From contig NZ_CP073066.1 of assembly GCF_018314255.1 (NCBI RefSeq), positions 2,046,001 to 2,110,000 of the forward strand: DNA of 64,000 nt, in the 5' to 3' direction. This document shows, one piece after another, positions 1-8,076 of this stretch (within the stretch, counting starts at the first letter, position 1; each line of letters begins with the position of its first letter). This stretch comes from Lentilactobacillus buchneri (GTDB lineage Bacteria > Bacillota > Bacilli > Lactobacillales > Lactobacillaceae). The notes under the pieces are model-generated. The model was not told where the DNA came from. It saw only the letters and a program-made list of their open reading frames with translations, and did no database searches. The position numbers were made by a program, and so were the translations under genes.

Positions 1-969
1 TGGCCGCTTCCCAAATACATTGAGGGACCTGGTGACGCCGCTAATCTGAGTAAAATTGTGAACATCCAAGGTCATCCCGACCGACAGAAAGGTCAGTTTA
101 TGCTGATGTCTGTCAGCATCTCTCAAGCCCGACCATTTACTTATCTTTATGCCAAGCTCAGCCCATATTATTCGATTGAGCCGGAAGAAGACGTGACCGG
201 TGGCCAAGATATGAAGGAGTATAGTAAGGTCCAACAAATATACATGGACGGATCGATCAATAGCGCCATTTACACAGCCTATCATCAAGCCCATAAAGCC
301 GTTAAGATTAAGTATTCCGGCATTTATGTCATGAGTTTGATGAAAAATTCCAACTTTAAAAATAAGCTGAAGGTCGGCGACGTGGTGGTTGCTTTGGATG
401 GGCATCATTTTAAGAGTTCCTTGGGCTTCATCAAGTATGTTAAGCAGCAAAAATATGGTCAGAAACTGACGGTCACCTATAAACGTCACGGCAAATTGCA
501 TCAAGCCACGGCGCCACTTGGCATGATTGCCAAGCATCGGGCAGGTATTGGCATCACTTTGACCGATGATGTTCAAGTGAAGCCTAAGATTCCAATTAAG
601 GTTCACCCTGGTCAAGTTGGCGGGCCTTCCGGTGGTCTCATGTTTGCCCTCCAGATTTATAGTCAGTTGACCAACAAGAATCTGCGTCACGGTCAAAAAG
701 TTGCTGGAACTGGAACGGTCGATGGGTTGGGCAACGTTGGCGAAATCGGTGGAATTGATAAAAAAGTCATCACTGCTAAAAAGCATGATGCGAAAATTTT
801 CCTTGCACCATATGTGAAGCCAACCAAAACAATTTTGAAGTATGAGGAAGGCCACCAGACGAATTATCAACTGGCAAAAGCAACGGCGAAAAAATATGCC
901 CCATCAATGAAAGTGATTCCCGTTAAGACGTTTGCCCAAGCGGTCTCAATTTTAGAAAAAAATCAATAA
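1..969 (+). CDS. YlbL/SepM-type PDZ-Lon serine protease, 5' end missing
   Basis: Membrane-associated protease of the YlbL (SepM) family. The reading frame is open from base 1, so the N-terminus with its membrane anchor lies outside the window; 322 residues are visible. A PDZ-like segment lies near residues 105-165 of the visible part. A C-terminal Lon-type proteolytic domain follows, with the serine in GGPSGGL and a likely catalytic lysine after GEIGGIDKK, which is the Ser-Lys dyad arrangement of the family. In streptococci the relative SepM trims a competence peptide; that role is not shown here. The gene sits just before the comE operon, as in other lactobacilli, and ends in its own terminator, so it is probably transcribed separately from comEA. 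Confidence 0.9.
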   Translation, partial: WPLPKYIEGPGDAANLSKIVNIQGHPDRQKGQFMLMSVSISQARPFTYLYAKLSPYYSIEPEEDVTGGQDMKEYSKVQQIYMDGSINSAIYTAYHQAHKAVKIKYSGIYVMSLMKNSNFKNKLKVGDVVVALDGHHFKSSLGFIKYVKQQKYGQKLTVTYKRHGKLHQATAPLGMIAKHRAGIGITLTDDVQVKPKIPIKVHPGQVGGPSGGLMFALQIYSQLTNKNLRHGQKVAGTGTVDGLGNVGEIGGIDKKVITAKKHDAKIFLAPYVKPTKTILKYEEGHQTNYQLAKATAKKYAPSMKVIPVKTFAQAVSILEKNQ

Positions 970-978
970 GCAAAATCA

Positions 979-1008
979 AAAAGGGTTAGATAATCTAATC
1001 CTTTTTTT
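979..1008 (+). terminator. Rho-independent terminator after the YlbL-like gene
   Basis: Stem AAAGGGTTAGA / TCTAATCCTTT with one G-U pair and a TAA loop, followed by a run of T. It separates the protease gene from the competence operon. Confidence 0.8.
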
Positions 1009-1038
1009 CGTATGTATTTTTTAGAAGGGAGGCACAGT

Positions 1039-1770
1039 ATGGATAGGATACGTGAGTTTATTGATGAATATCTTTATCAGATACTAATTGGTTTAGTAGC
1101 AGTCATTGTTGTTTTTATGTTTGTAATTGGTGGGCTGTTGATTGGTAAAGGCGGTGAAACTGCAAGTTCCGAGGAACCGGTTGCTGTCCAAAGTTCCAGT
1201 GCAAGTTCAGATACGGGATCGGCCGCGAGTTCATCGCCTGGTGATCAACCCAAGCAAGTTGCTGCAGGCACTAATCAACAAATGTATGTTGACGTTAAAG
1301 GGGCAGTGAAGAATCCCGGTGTTTATCAGGTCAGCAGCAATATGCGGGTAGTCGATGCCATTGAATTGGCTGGTGGTTACAATCGGTCTGCGGACAAGAA
1401 GAAAATCAATTTGGCCCAGAAACTGACCGATCAACAAGTCATTTATGTACCGATTCGTGGTGAGAAGGGGACACCGGTCACGTCAACGGTTGCGGCCAGC
1501 CCCACGCCATCTGAGACTCCAGCAGATTCCGGGTCGGACAACTCAGCGCCATCGGCGGACGGAACTTCAGGAGCGTCTCAACAGATCAATTTGAATACGG
1601 CTGATAAGTCCAAGCTCCAAGAGCTAACCGGAATTGGGGACAAAAAAGCCGATCAGATCATTGCTTATCGCCAAGCACACGGCCAATTCAAAAACATTGA
1701 GGAGCTTAAGGAAGTCCCTGGGTTTGGTGATAAGACCTTTGCCAATCTGAAGGCATCAATTTGCGTCTAG
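1039..1770 (+). CDS. comEA: ComEA, DNA-binding competence receptor
   Basis: Binds incoming double-stranded DNA at the outer face of the membrane and hands it to ComEC. The 243-residue protein has one N-terminal membrane segment (about residues 12-36), a Ser/Ala-rich linker, an SLBB domain (about 80-125, motif VDVKGAVKNPGVY), a second low-complexity Ser/Pro linker, and a helix-hairpin-helix domain (about 182-243, motifs LNTADKSKLQ and GIGDKKADQI). I start at ATG 1039 because GGGAGG lies 8-9 bases upstream; an in-frame ATG at 1012 has no ribosome site. First gene of comEA-comEB-comEC-holA. Domain order and length match the family. Confidence 0.93.
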   Translation: MDRIREFIDEYLYQILIGLVAVIVVFMFVIGGLLIGKGGETASSEEPVAVQSSSASSDTGSAASSSPGDQPKQVAAGTNQQMYVDVKGAVKNPGVYQVSSNMRVVDAIELAGGYNRSADKKKINLAQKLTDQQVIYVPIRGEKGTPVTSTVAASPTPSETPADSGSDNSAPSADGTSGASQQINLNTADKSKLQELTGIGDKKADQIIAYRQAHGQFKNIEELKEVPGFGDKTFANLKASICV

Positions 1771-1821
1771 CCCAAAAAGCGTTTTTGAGATATGATTTAC
1801 ACCAGAGAAGGTGGAATGATA

Positions 1822-2298
1822 ATGGATAAGCGAATTAAATGGGACCAATATTTTATGATGCAGGCGGTTTTACTGGCCTCACGGAGCACGTGCGAAAGAT
1901 TGTCAGTCGGAGCAGTCATTGTCAGGGACAAACGGATTATCGCCGGTGGCTACAACGGATCCGTCGCGGGGGATGATCACTGCATTGACGTTGGCTGTTA
2001 CCTGGAAGACGGTCATTGCGTGAGAACCATCCATGCGGAGATGAACGCCATTCTGCAGTGCGCCAAGTTCGGTGAAAGCACTGACAATGCTGAAATCTAC
2101 GTGACGGATTTTCCGTGTCTTCAGTGCACCAAGATGCTACTTCAGGCTGGAATCACCAAAATCAATTACCTCAGAAATTACCATAATAATGATTACGCCC
2201 AAAAACTGATTAGGTTGAAAAATATTGAATTGAACAAAATTAAGTTAACTCAAGCCGATATGGATAGAGTGCCATTCGGATCCTATTTGTCTGACTAG
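1822..2298 (+). CDS. comEB: ComEB, dCMP deaminase-family protein
   Basis: Cytidine/deoxycytidylate deaminase fold, 158 residues. The zinc and catalytic motifs are present: HAEMNAIL (His and catalytic Glu) and PCLQC (two Cys). In the family it deaminates dCMP to dUMP; its place in the competence operon is conserved, but a direct role in DNA uptake is not established. Start ATG 1822 is favoured because AAGGTGG ends 7 bases upstream, whereas ATG 1816 lies only one base from it. The stop is followed closely by comEC, which suggests translational coupling. Confidence 0.93.
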   Translation: MDKRIKWDQYFMMQAVLLASRSTCERLSVGAVIVRDKRIIAGGYNGSVAGDDHCIDVGCYLEDGHCVRTIHAEMNAILQCAKFGESTDNAEIYVTDFPCLQCTKMLLQAGITKINYLRNYHNNDYAQKLIRLKNIELNKIKLTQADMDRVPFGSYLSD

Positions 2299-2336
2299 TT
2301 ATCAATAAAAACTGGCTCATTTTTCCGGCACTCGTC

Positions 2337-4550
2337 ATGCTTTTGATGAGCATGGCCATGTACGGGAACCGGCTGATTGCGGCAGCTTTATTAAGCATTC
2401 TGATTATGCGAATTTATTTTCTGCGGGACGTTAAGGTTGTTAGTACATGTATCCTTGCTGGCCTGATCTTTGCCTTTGGTGGGCTTTTGACCAATCGACA
2501 GGTCTCTGCACCAGTCGCACAGCAAAATTATGTGGTTAAAGTCTATCCAGATACCGCCAAAGTGAACGGGGCAAATTTGAGCTTTATTGCCCGTCCTGAG
2601 GGTGCAAAGCAAAAGATGGTGTTCTATGCCAGATTGAAGTCCAGTAGTCAACAACGTCGTTTAGCAGCCGGTATTAACCCAATGATGCTTAAGGTGAGTG
2701 GGAAAACAGCCCCTTTTTTGCCGGCAACCAACCTGAATCAATTTGATATGGAAAAATATTATCATCACCAAAAGATTCAAAGTTGCTTTTTGGTCGACCA
2801 TTTCGTTCTTCTGCCGCCACCAGCTAAACTGTCAATTGTCGATCGAATTCATATTATTCGTTCGAAATTCAACCAGTATTGCAGTCAGCTGCCCAAAACT
2901 CTGGGGATCTATGCCACCGGATTGATTAGTGGGTATCGGCCGGTGAACTTCTTCGATGAAATGACGGGGGTTAAGAAGCTGGGGTTGCTGCATGTCTTTA
3001 GTATTTCAGGGATGCATGTGGCCTATTTTCTTTCGATTGTCGACCAGCTGCTGGCTTGGCTGGGGTTGTCGAGGTTTAAAAAATCAATCATCTCAATCAC
3101 CTTTTTAGGCGCCTGTTTTGTCTTCTCTGGCGGATCCCCCGGATTGCTGAGGGCAGTGATGATGGCCATCATTGGCATTCTTAATCGGTTGTTTAAATTC
3201 GGTCTTTCCCAACTGGACATTTGGAGCGGGTCATTAATCATTAACCTGCTTCTTTTACCCGAGGCGATGTTTTTAATGGGGGTTCAACTCAGTTATGGAT
3301 TGTCTTTGGGGTTAATTGCCTCTGAGAAGCTTTCATACATTAAGCAAACGATTTTGCTCAATTTTTTAACCGTGCCGATTTTGTTATTTCATCTTTACGA
3401 GTGGCATTTCTTAAGTGTTGCCGTTAATCTGATTGTCTTGCCGCTGTTCGGCCGGGTCATCTTTCCGCTGGTTATCATTGGCGTCATTGTCGGACTGGTT
3501 GCGGAAACGTTGGTTCTGCCGATCGACATGTTTTTGCACATCTTTAATGATGGGTTAAATGCAGTGAGCCGTTTGCCGGGGATGTTGACCTTTGGTAAAC
3601 CGGCATTGCCGATTGTCCTAATCATGTTGGCGGTGACAATGCTATTGGCCGTTGTTGATCGTGTTCGGGCACCCAAATTGATTGGCATCTTGGCAGCTGT
3701 TTATCTGGTGACGTATTGTTGGATCCATTTTCCGCTCAATGGTGAGGTGACCATGTTTGACATTGGCCAAGGGGACAGCTTCTTGATTCGGGAGCCCTTT
3801 AACCGTTCTGTAACCCTGATTGATACTGGCGGCAAGGTTCAATTCAATACTCAGCCATGGCAAAAGGGTGCTCAAACCTACCAAGCTAAGCGACTCTCGA
3901 TTAATTACCTGAAAAGTATTGGCATCTCAAAGATTGACAATCTGTGTGTGAGCCATCAAGATTCGGACCATTGTGGCGATTTGCCGGCATTCATTGAAGA
4001 AATGGAAATTAAGCGGATCATTATTCCTTTGGGAATGGACCAAAACCCCAGTTTTATGAAGAGAATTGCCAACCGCAGTCGATCTACCAAAGTGATCCCT
4101 GTCACTGATGAGACGCAAGTACCAGGTTTGCCGGCTCAAATCTTTCATCCCTATCTTGCCGGTAAGGGTGAGAATCATGACTCAATGGTGATCGGTACTC
4201 AAAAAGGCGGTTTGCGGTGGCTATTTACGGGGGACTTGGACCGCCCAGGAGAGCTGGACACGCTTCAAAGGCATCCGGGCTTGTCAGCAGACGTTCTTAA
4301 AGTCGGCCATCACGGAAGTAAAACATCCTCTGACCCTCAGTTTATTGCTACCGTCAAACCACGGATCGCCTTAATTTCTGCCGGTCGAAACAACCGGTAT
4401 GGTCATCCAAACGACGAAACACTTGTCACATTGAAACAGCATCACGTTAAAATATTTAATACCCAAAAACACGGTGTGGTAAGATATATCTATCGAAACA
4501 ATACCGGTCATTTCGAAACGGTGTTAGCCGGTCATGAAGGGAATTTATAA
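2337..4550 (+). CDS. comEC: ComEC/Rec2, DNA uptake channel
   Basis: Polytopic membrane protein that carries single-stranded DNA into the cell during transformation. The 737 residues contain an N-terminal soluble region, a hydrophobic Competence domain (about 190-450, motif HVFSISGMHV), and a C-terminal metallo-beta-lactamase-like domain with HQDSDH near residue 538 and GHHGSKTSS near 656. All these features look intact. The start is doubtful: the frame is open back to 2295, the extra residues look like the beginning of a membrane segment, but no ATG, GTG or TTG occurs before 2337 and no ribosome site is visible. Its stop overlaps the holA start (TAATG). Confidence 0.92.
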   Translation: MLLMSMAMYGNRLIAAALLSILIMRIYFLRDVKVVSTCILAGLIFAFGGLLTNRQVSAPVAQQNYVVKVYPDTAKVNGANLSFIARPEGAKQKMVFYARLKSSSQQRRLAAGINPMMLKVSGKTAPFLPATNLNQFDMEKYYHHQKIQSCFLVDHFVLLPPPAKLSIVDRIHIIRSKFNQYCSQLPKTLGIYATGLISGYRPVNFFDEMTGVKKLGLLHVFSISGMHVAYFLSIVDQLLAWLGLSRFKKSIISITFLGACFVFSGGSPGLLRAVMMAIIGILNRLFKFGLSQLDIWSGSLIINLLLLPEAMFLMGVQLSYGLSLGLIASEKLSYIKQTILLNFLTVPILLFHLYEWHFLSVAVNLIVLPLFGRVIFPLVIIGVIVGLVAETLVLPIDMFLHIFNDGLNAVSRLPGMLTFGKPALPIVLIMLAVTMLLAVVDRVRAPKLIGILAAVYLVTYCWIHFPLNGEVTMFDIGQGDSFLIREPFNRSVTLIDTGGKVQFNTQPWQKGAQTYQAKRLSINYLKSIGISKIDNLCVSHQDSDHCGDLPAFIEEMEIKRIIIPLGMDQNPSFMKRIANRSRSTKVIPVTDETQVPGLPAQIFHPYLAGKGENHDSMVIGTQKGGLRWLFTGDLDRPGELDTLQRHPGLSADVLKVGHHGSKTSSDPQFIATVKPRIALISAGRNNRYGHPNDETLVTLKQHHVKIFNTQKHGVVRYIYRNNTGHFETVLAGHEGNL

Positions 4551-5575
4551 TGAACTATTCTCAATTAATTCAACAGTTAAACCAAGGAAACCTCGCCCCG
4601 GTTTATTTGATCTTAGGGGATCAGGAGTATCTTGCCGGTCGAATTAAGGATGCTTTTGTCAAAATCATCCCGGACAACGAGCGTTCGATGAATATTGGCA
4701 ATTACGATATGGAAGATACCACGATTTCAGCCGCGGTGGAGGATGCCATTTCTGTCCCATTTTTCGGTGAGCGTCGACTGGTCATGATTAACCGACCGTA
4801 TTTTTTGACTGGAATGCGTACGAAGTCCAAATTGGATCAAAATATCGACGACTTTTTGGAATATTTAAAACACCCCGAAGAGTCCACGGTTATGGTGATC
4901 TTTGCCCCGTATGACAAATTGGATTCCAGAAAGAAAGTCACCAAAGCCCTGAAAAAGGTCGCCACCACCATTGAAATTGGAAACCTTCGTGAAAATGAGA
5001 TTAAAAAACTGGTCACGGATAAGATTGCTGCTGCGGGATTCAAAATTGATCACGATGCATTGGATCGGATGGTCGAATTAACCGGTGGTAAGCTAACGGC
5101 GATGATGAGTGACTTGCCCAAATTGATTTTGTACAACAATGATACGAAAGTCATTGATCTTGCATCCGTTAATGGATTGGTCAGCAAGTCCATGGAGCAG
5201 AACGTTTTTGACTTGGTTAATAGCGTCCTTGCGAAGAATCCCAAACAGTCAATGGACATTTATCATCAATTAATTCTGGAAAATGATGAACCAATTCGGA
5301 TTAACGCTGTTTTAATTCAGCAATTTCGATTGTTGCTGCAGGTCATGATTCTGCAGAAGCACGGGTACTCACAAGGAAACTTAGCTTCAACACTCAAAGT
5401 GCATCCGTATCGGGTCAAGTTGGCGATGCAGACGATCAGAAAGTTCAATTACGATCAATTACGAGAAGCTTATATTGGCCTGGTTGATACTGAACGTCAG
5501 ATGAAATCAACCCAGCGCCCACCCGAATTATTATTTGAACTATTTGTGTTGAAATTTATGAAAAGTGTCAGTTAA
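4550..5575 (+). CDS. holA: DNA polymerase III delta subunit
   Basis: Clamp-loader delta subunit that opens the sliding clamp. The 341 residues match the family throughout: N-terminal PVYLILGDQEYL, a central stretch DSRKKVTKALKK, and the collar region VDTERQMKS near the C-terminus. The ATG overlaps the last base of the comEC stop codon, so translation is probably coupled. This position after comEC is conserved in Firmicutes and rpsT follows on the other strand. The gene ended in a strong terminator whose tail has been hit by an ISL3 element. Confidence 0.95.
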   Translation: MNYSQLIQQLNQGNLAPVYLILGDQEYLAGRIKDAFVKIIPDNERSMNIGNYDMEDTTISAAVEDAISVPFFGERRLVMINRPYFLTGMRTKSKLDQNIDDFLEYLKHPEESTVMVIFAPYDKLDSRKKVTKALKKVATTIEIGNLRENEIKKLVTDKIAAAGFKIDHDALDRMVELTGGKLTAMMSDLPKLILYNNDTKVIDLASVNGLVSKSMEQNVFDLVNSVLAKNPKQSMDIYHQLILENDEPIRINAVLIQQFRLLLQVMILQKHGYSQGNLASTLKVHPYRVKLAMQTIRKFNYDQLREAYIGLVDTERQMKSTQRPPELLFELFVLKFMKSVS

Positions 5576-5576
5576 T

Positions 5577-5625
5577 AAAAAATAGGAGTAAGCAAAGTCG
5601 GTCGACCTTGCTTACTCCTATTTTT
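5577..5625 (+). terminator. holA terminator, tail used as ISL3 target
   Basis: About 22-bp near-perfect stem centred on GTCGGTCGAC with flanking runs of A and T, working on both strands. The distal T run is part of the 8-base target duplication TATTTTTG (5619-5626 and 7090-7097) made by the neighbouring insertion sequence. Confidence 0.9.
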
Positions 5626-5626
5626 G

Positions 5627-7089
5627 GGTTCTACAATATCTGTTGTTGGTAATAGATTTTTATCTATTACTGATGACAGATTTTTTGTTTATCATTAGAA
5701 TAAAAAAGCGGACATCTCCCGTCCGTTAACTTGCTCCCACCACAGAATTAAGTCAAGAAAGGAAATGCCCTATGTCAAATGATACTACGAAAATGTTGTT
5801 AGGAATAGATGATGAACACTTAATAATTGAGGAAGGACAAGTGGGTGATGATGGAGTGATTCGATTGGTGGGGTCCCTAAACTACACCCCCAAGGCATGC
5901 CGCAATTGTGGGATTATCAATGATCACCAAATTATTGGCTATGGTTGGCGGAAGACCACCATTAGATTCGCAAAAACATTGGGCAGCACCGTTATCCTGT
6001 GTCTCAATCGGCGAAACTTTCACTGTAAGGCTTGTCATACCAATTTCCTGGCGCAGACGAATGCGGTGCCGAAACACTGCACGATTTCAAATACGACCCG
6101 CAAACAATGCTTAGAAAAACTGACCGAACCGGTTTCGCTCAAACACATTGCCGATGAGTTATCCACTTCGGATTCATTCGTTGGTCGGCAGCTCTTGCGC
6201 GCTGAACGGGACTTTCAAACCAACTGGCACTATTTACCAAAAGTTCTCCTCATGGACGAAGTTAAAAGCACTAAGAGCGCCACCGACGCGATGAGCTTTG
6301 AATTTATGGATGCGGAAACCCACGAATTGATCGACCTGTTACCCTTTAGGACCATCTATCAGCTTCAAAAGTATTTCCAGCATTACGACCAGGCTGCGCG
6401 AGAAAATGTGAAAATTATCGTCACCGATATGAACTATACCTATCCCAAATTGGTGGGGCAGATCTTTCCGAACGCCATCGTTGTCATCGATCCGTTCCAC
6501 TTGGTTAACGCTTTAAATCGAGCTTTTAATAAGACGCGGGTGCGCCTCATGAAAACCCTGGCGACTTCCTCACGCGAGTATCACGCCCTAAAACGCTATT
6601 GGAAACTATTATTAACGCCGGAAAATCACCTCAACTACGAAGCTTTCCGTAAGTGGACAAACTTCCCTTATCCAGCGACTGCCACTGATGTGGTTGATGC
6701 TTTATTGGACATTGATCCCGAGCTCAAGCAAACTTACAACGTGATGAATCGGTTACGTGAAACCATCAAAAACCGTGATTGGCCCAACTATAATCAAGTA
6801 TTCCATCACTTAGAGGGCTGCTCGGAAGAGATGTTGGCAACCCTCCAGACCCTAGCGACTCATCATGATGAAATTGGCAATACCTTTACTCACCATTACA
6901 CCAACGGGCCCTTAGAAGGTTCAAACAACAAGATTAAAGTCATTAAACGCACTGGATTTGGTTACCGAAACTTCTTCAGATTCCGGCTAAGAGTGCTGTT
7001 CGCTTTTCGAGTTCATACAAAAAGAGCTCTAATCACCAAGTGATTAGAACTCCAATATTTTGTTCACCAACAACAGTTGACGAAGAACC
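5627..7089 (+). mobile_element. ISL3-family insertion sequence, copy 1 (1463 bp)
   Basis: Complete element. Both ends begin GGTTCT and share CTGTTGTTGG within an imperfect inverted repeat of about 23 bp. It is flanked by an 8-bp direct repeat TATTTTTG (5619-5626, 7090-7097), the target-duplication length known for ISL3. By eye it is base-for-base the same as the element at 42925-44387. The left end holds hairpins (5649-5670 and about 5703-5726); the right end holds a stem (about 7019-7052) that acts as a terminator for transcription entering from the right. Confidence 0.95.
5772..7043 (+). CDS. ISL3-family transposase (copy 1)
   Basis: DDE transposase of 423 residues that moves the surrounding element. 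It has an N-terminal zinc-ribbon (CRNCG and CKACH), a helix-turn-helix region, and the DDE residues likely in LLMDEVKS, IVTDMNYTY and GPLEGSNNK. Start ATG 5772 has AAGAAAGGAAAT upstream. Length and motifs indicate an intact and probably active enzyme, supported by the identical second copy at 43070. The stop codon lies beside a stem-loop. Confidence 0.95.
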   Translation: MSNDTTKMLLGIDDEHLIIEEGQVGDDGVIRLVGSLNYTPKACRNCGIINDHQIIGYGWRKTTIRFAKTLGSTVILCLNRRNFHCKACHTNFLAQTNAVPKHCTISNTTRKQCLEKLTEPVSLKHIADELSTSDSFVGRQLLRAERDFQTNWHYLPKVLLMDEVKSTKSATDAMSFEFMDAETHELIDLLPFRTIYQLQKYFQHYDQAARENVKIIVTDMNYTYPKLVGQIFPNAIVVIDPFHLVNALNRAFNKTRVRLMKTLATSSREYHALKRYWKLLLTPENHLNYEAFRKWTNFPYPATATDVVDALLDIDPELKQTYNVMNRLRETIKNRDWPNYNQVFHHLEGCSEEMLATLQTLATHHDEIGNTFTHHYTNGPLEGSNNKIKVIKRTGFGYRNFFRFRLRVLFAFRVHTKRALITK

Positions 7090-7103
7090 TATTTTTGTGG
7101 GAC

Positions 7104-7132
7104 AAAAAAAGTTGTTAGTCTGACTAACAACT
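7104..7132 (-). terminator. rpsT terminator
   Basis: On the minus strand the stem GTTGTTAGTC / GACTAACAAC is followed by seven T. It lies just after the rpsT stop and faces the holA terminator, so copy 1 of the IS sits between two convergent terminators. Confidence 0.88.
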
Positions 7133-7141
7133 AGGAAAGAA

Positions 7142-7396
7142 TTATTTTGCTAACTTTGAAGTTAAACGTGACTTGTCACGAGCAGCCTTGTTAGCTTTAA
7201 TTAAGCCCTTTGATTTTGCGCGATCAATTGCGCTGATTGCGTTAATGTATAAATCTTTAACGTCGTCAGAACCGGCAACTTGTGCCTTTTGGAACTTCTT
7301 AACGGCAGTGCGGTATGCACTTAATTGTGCAGCGTTGCGACGTTGTGCTTTTTCGTTAGTTTTAACACGTTCGATAGCAGATTTGATAATTGGCAT
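7142..7396 (-). CDS. rpsT: Ribosomal protein S20
   Basis: Small-subunit protein that binds 16S rRNA early in assembly. 84 residues starting [11 protein letters not shown], basic and helical as in the family. I start at ATG 7396, which has GGAGG 8 bases upstream; the upstream in-frame GTG at 7405 would abut the ribosome site. It is transcribed alone from a strong promoter (TTGCAA, 17 bases, TATAAT) against the neighbouring genes, as in other lactobacilli, and ends in a clear terminator. Confidence 0.95.
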   Translation of the reverse strand: MPIIKSAIERVKTNEKAQRRNAAQLSAYRTAVKKFQKAQVAGSDDVKDLYINAISAIDRAKSKGLIKANKAARDKSRLTSKLAK

Positions 7397-7452
7397 TTGA
7401 CTCACCTCCGAGTATTATTCTAAGTAAAAATTATTAAATTTCAACAAGCATC

Positions 7453-7481
7453 ATTATACAAAAACCAACGACTGATTGCAA
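7453..7481 (-). promoter_or_regulatory. rpsT promoter
   Basis: Minus strand -35 TTGCAA (7481-7476) and -10 TATAAT (7458-7453) with a 17-base spacer, about 55 bases before the rpsT start. Confidence 0.75.
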
Positions 7482-7512
7482 GCCAAACTGTCAATGAATA
7501 TCGGCGGTAAGC

Positions 7513-7541
7513 TTGTATTTGTCAGAGAAATCCGTTATACT
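7513..7541 (+). promoter_or_regulatory. rpsO promoter
   Basis: -35 TTGTAT (7513-7518), 17-base spacer, -10 TATACT (7536-7541). It would leave a leader of about 95 bases before rpsO, long enough for the autoregulatory fold known for S15 leaders, but I cannot assign a specific fold. Confidence 0.6.
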
Positions 7542-7641
7542 ATTTTTTGTGTGTTGTACAAGACCTTCAACTTAGTTTGTCGGGTACCACTTCCGCATAC
7601 TCAGTTGTTGGCGTCAAAAAATAAAAAGGTGGTTATACATT

Positions 7642-7911
7642 ATGGCAATTACACAGACTAAGAAGAACGAAATTATCAACAAATTTGCTCGTCACGAAGG
7701 CGATACCGGTTCAGCAGAGGTTCAAATCGCTGTCTTAACCGCAGATATCAACGAACTGAACGATCATATGCGTACTCATCGTAAAGATTACCATTCACAA
7801 CGTGGACTCATGAAGAAGATTGGTCATCGTCGTAACCTGTTGGCATACTTGCGTAACAAGGATGTTACCCGTTATCGTCAATTGATCAAGGATCTTGGTC
7901 TTCGTCGTTAA
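7642..7911 (+). CDS. rpsO: Ribosomal protein S15
   Basis: Binds the central domain of 16S rRNA and contacts the 50S subunit. 89 residues, the usual length, with the conserved [19 protein letters not shown] and RRNLLAYL motifs. AAAGGTGG precedes the ATG. It is monocistronic: its own promoter lies upstream and a terminator (7926-7953) directly follows. RNase J2 comes next on the same strand. Confidence 0.97.
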   Translation: MAITQTKKNEIINKFARHEGDTGSAEVQIAVLTADINELNDHMRTHRKDYHSQRGLMKKIGHRRNLLAYLRNKDVTRYRQLIKDLGLRR

Positions 7912-7925
7912 TATTAACATCAAGG

Positions 7926-7953
7926 AGAGCGGATAATATCCGTTCTTTTTTTA
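7926..7953 (+). terminator. rpsO terminator
   Basis: Stem AGAGCGGAT / ATCCGTTCT with a short loop, followed by a T run. Confidence 0.85.
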
Positions 7954-8076
7954 TACATAATTATTTTAAGAAAGCACAATGTTTTTTGAAAAATTCGGTT
8001 TCAACAAAAAATATGTTAAACTAAAAGAAGCTGAAAACGAACGTAAAAAAGAACATATTAATTTTTGAGGTGAATC

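Noticed and set aside
1003..1020. A competence (ComX) promoter box before comEA
   Set aside because: TTTCGTATG only loosely resembles the TACGAATA-type box; not enough to call.
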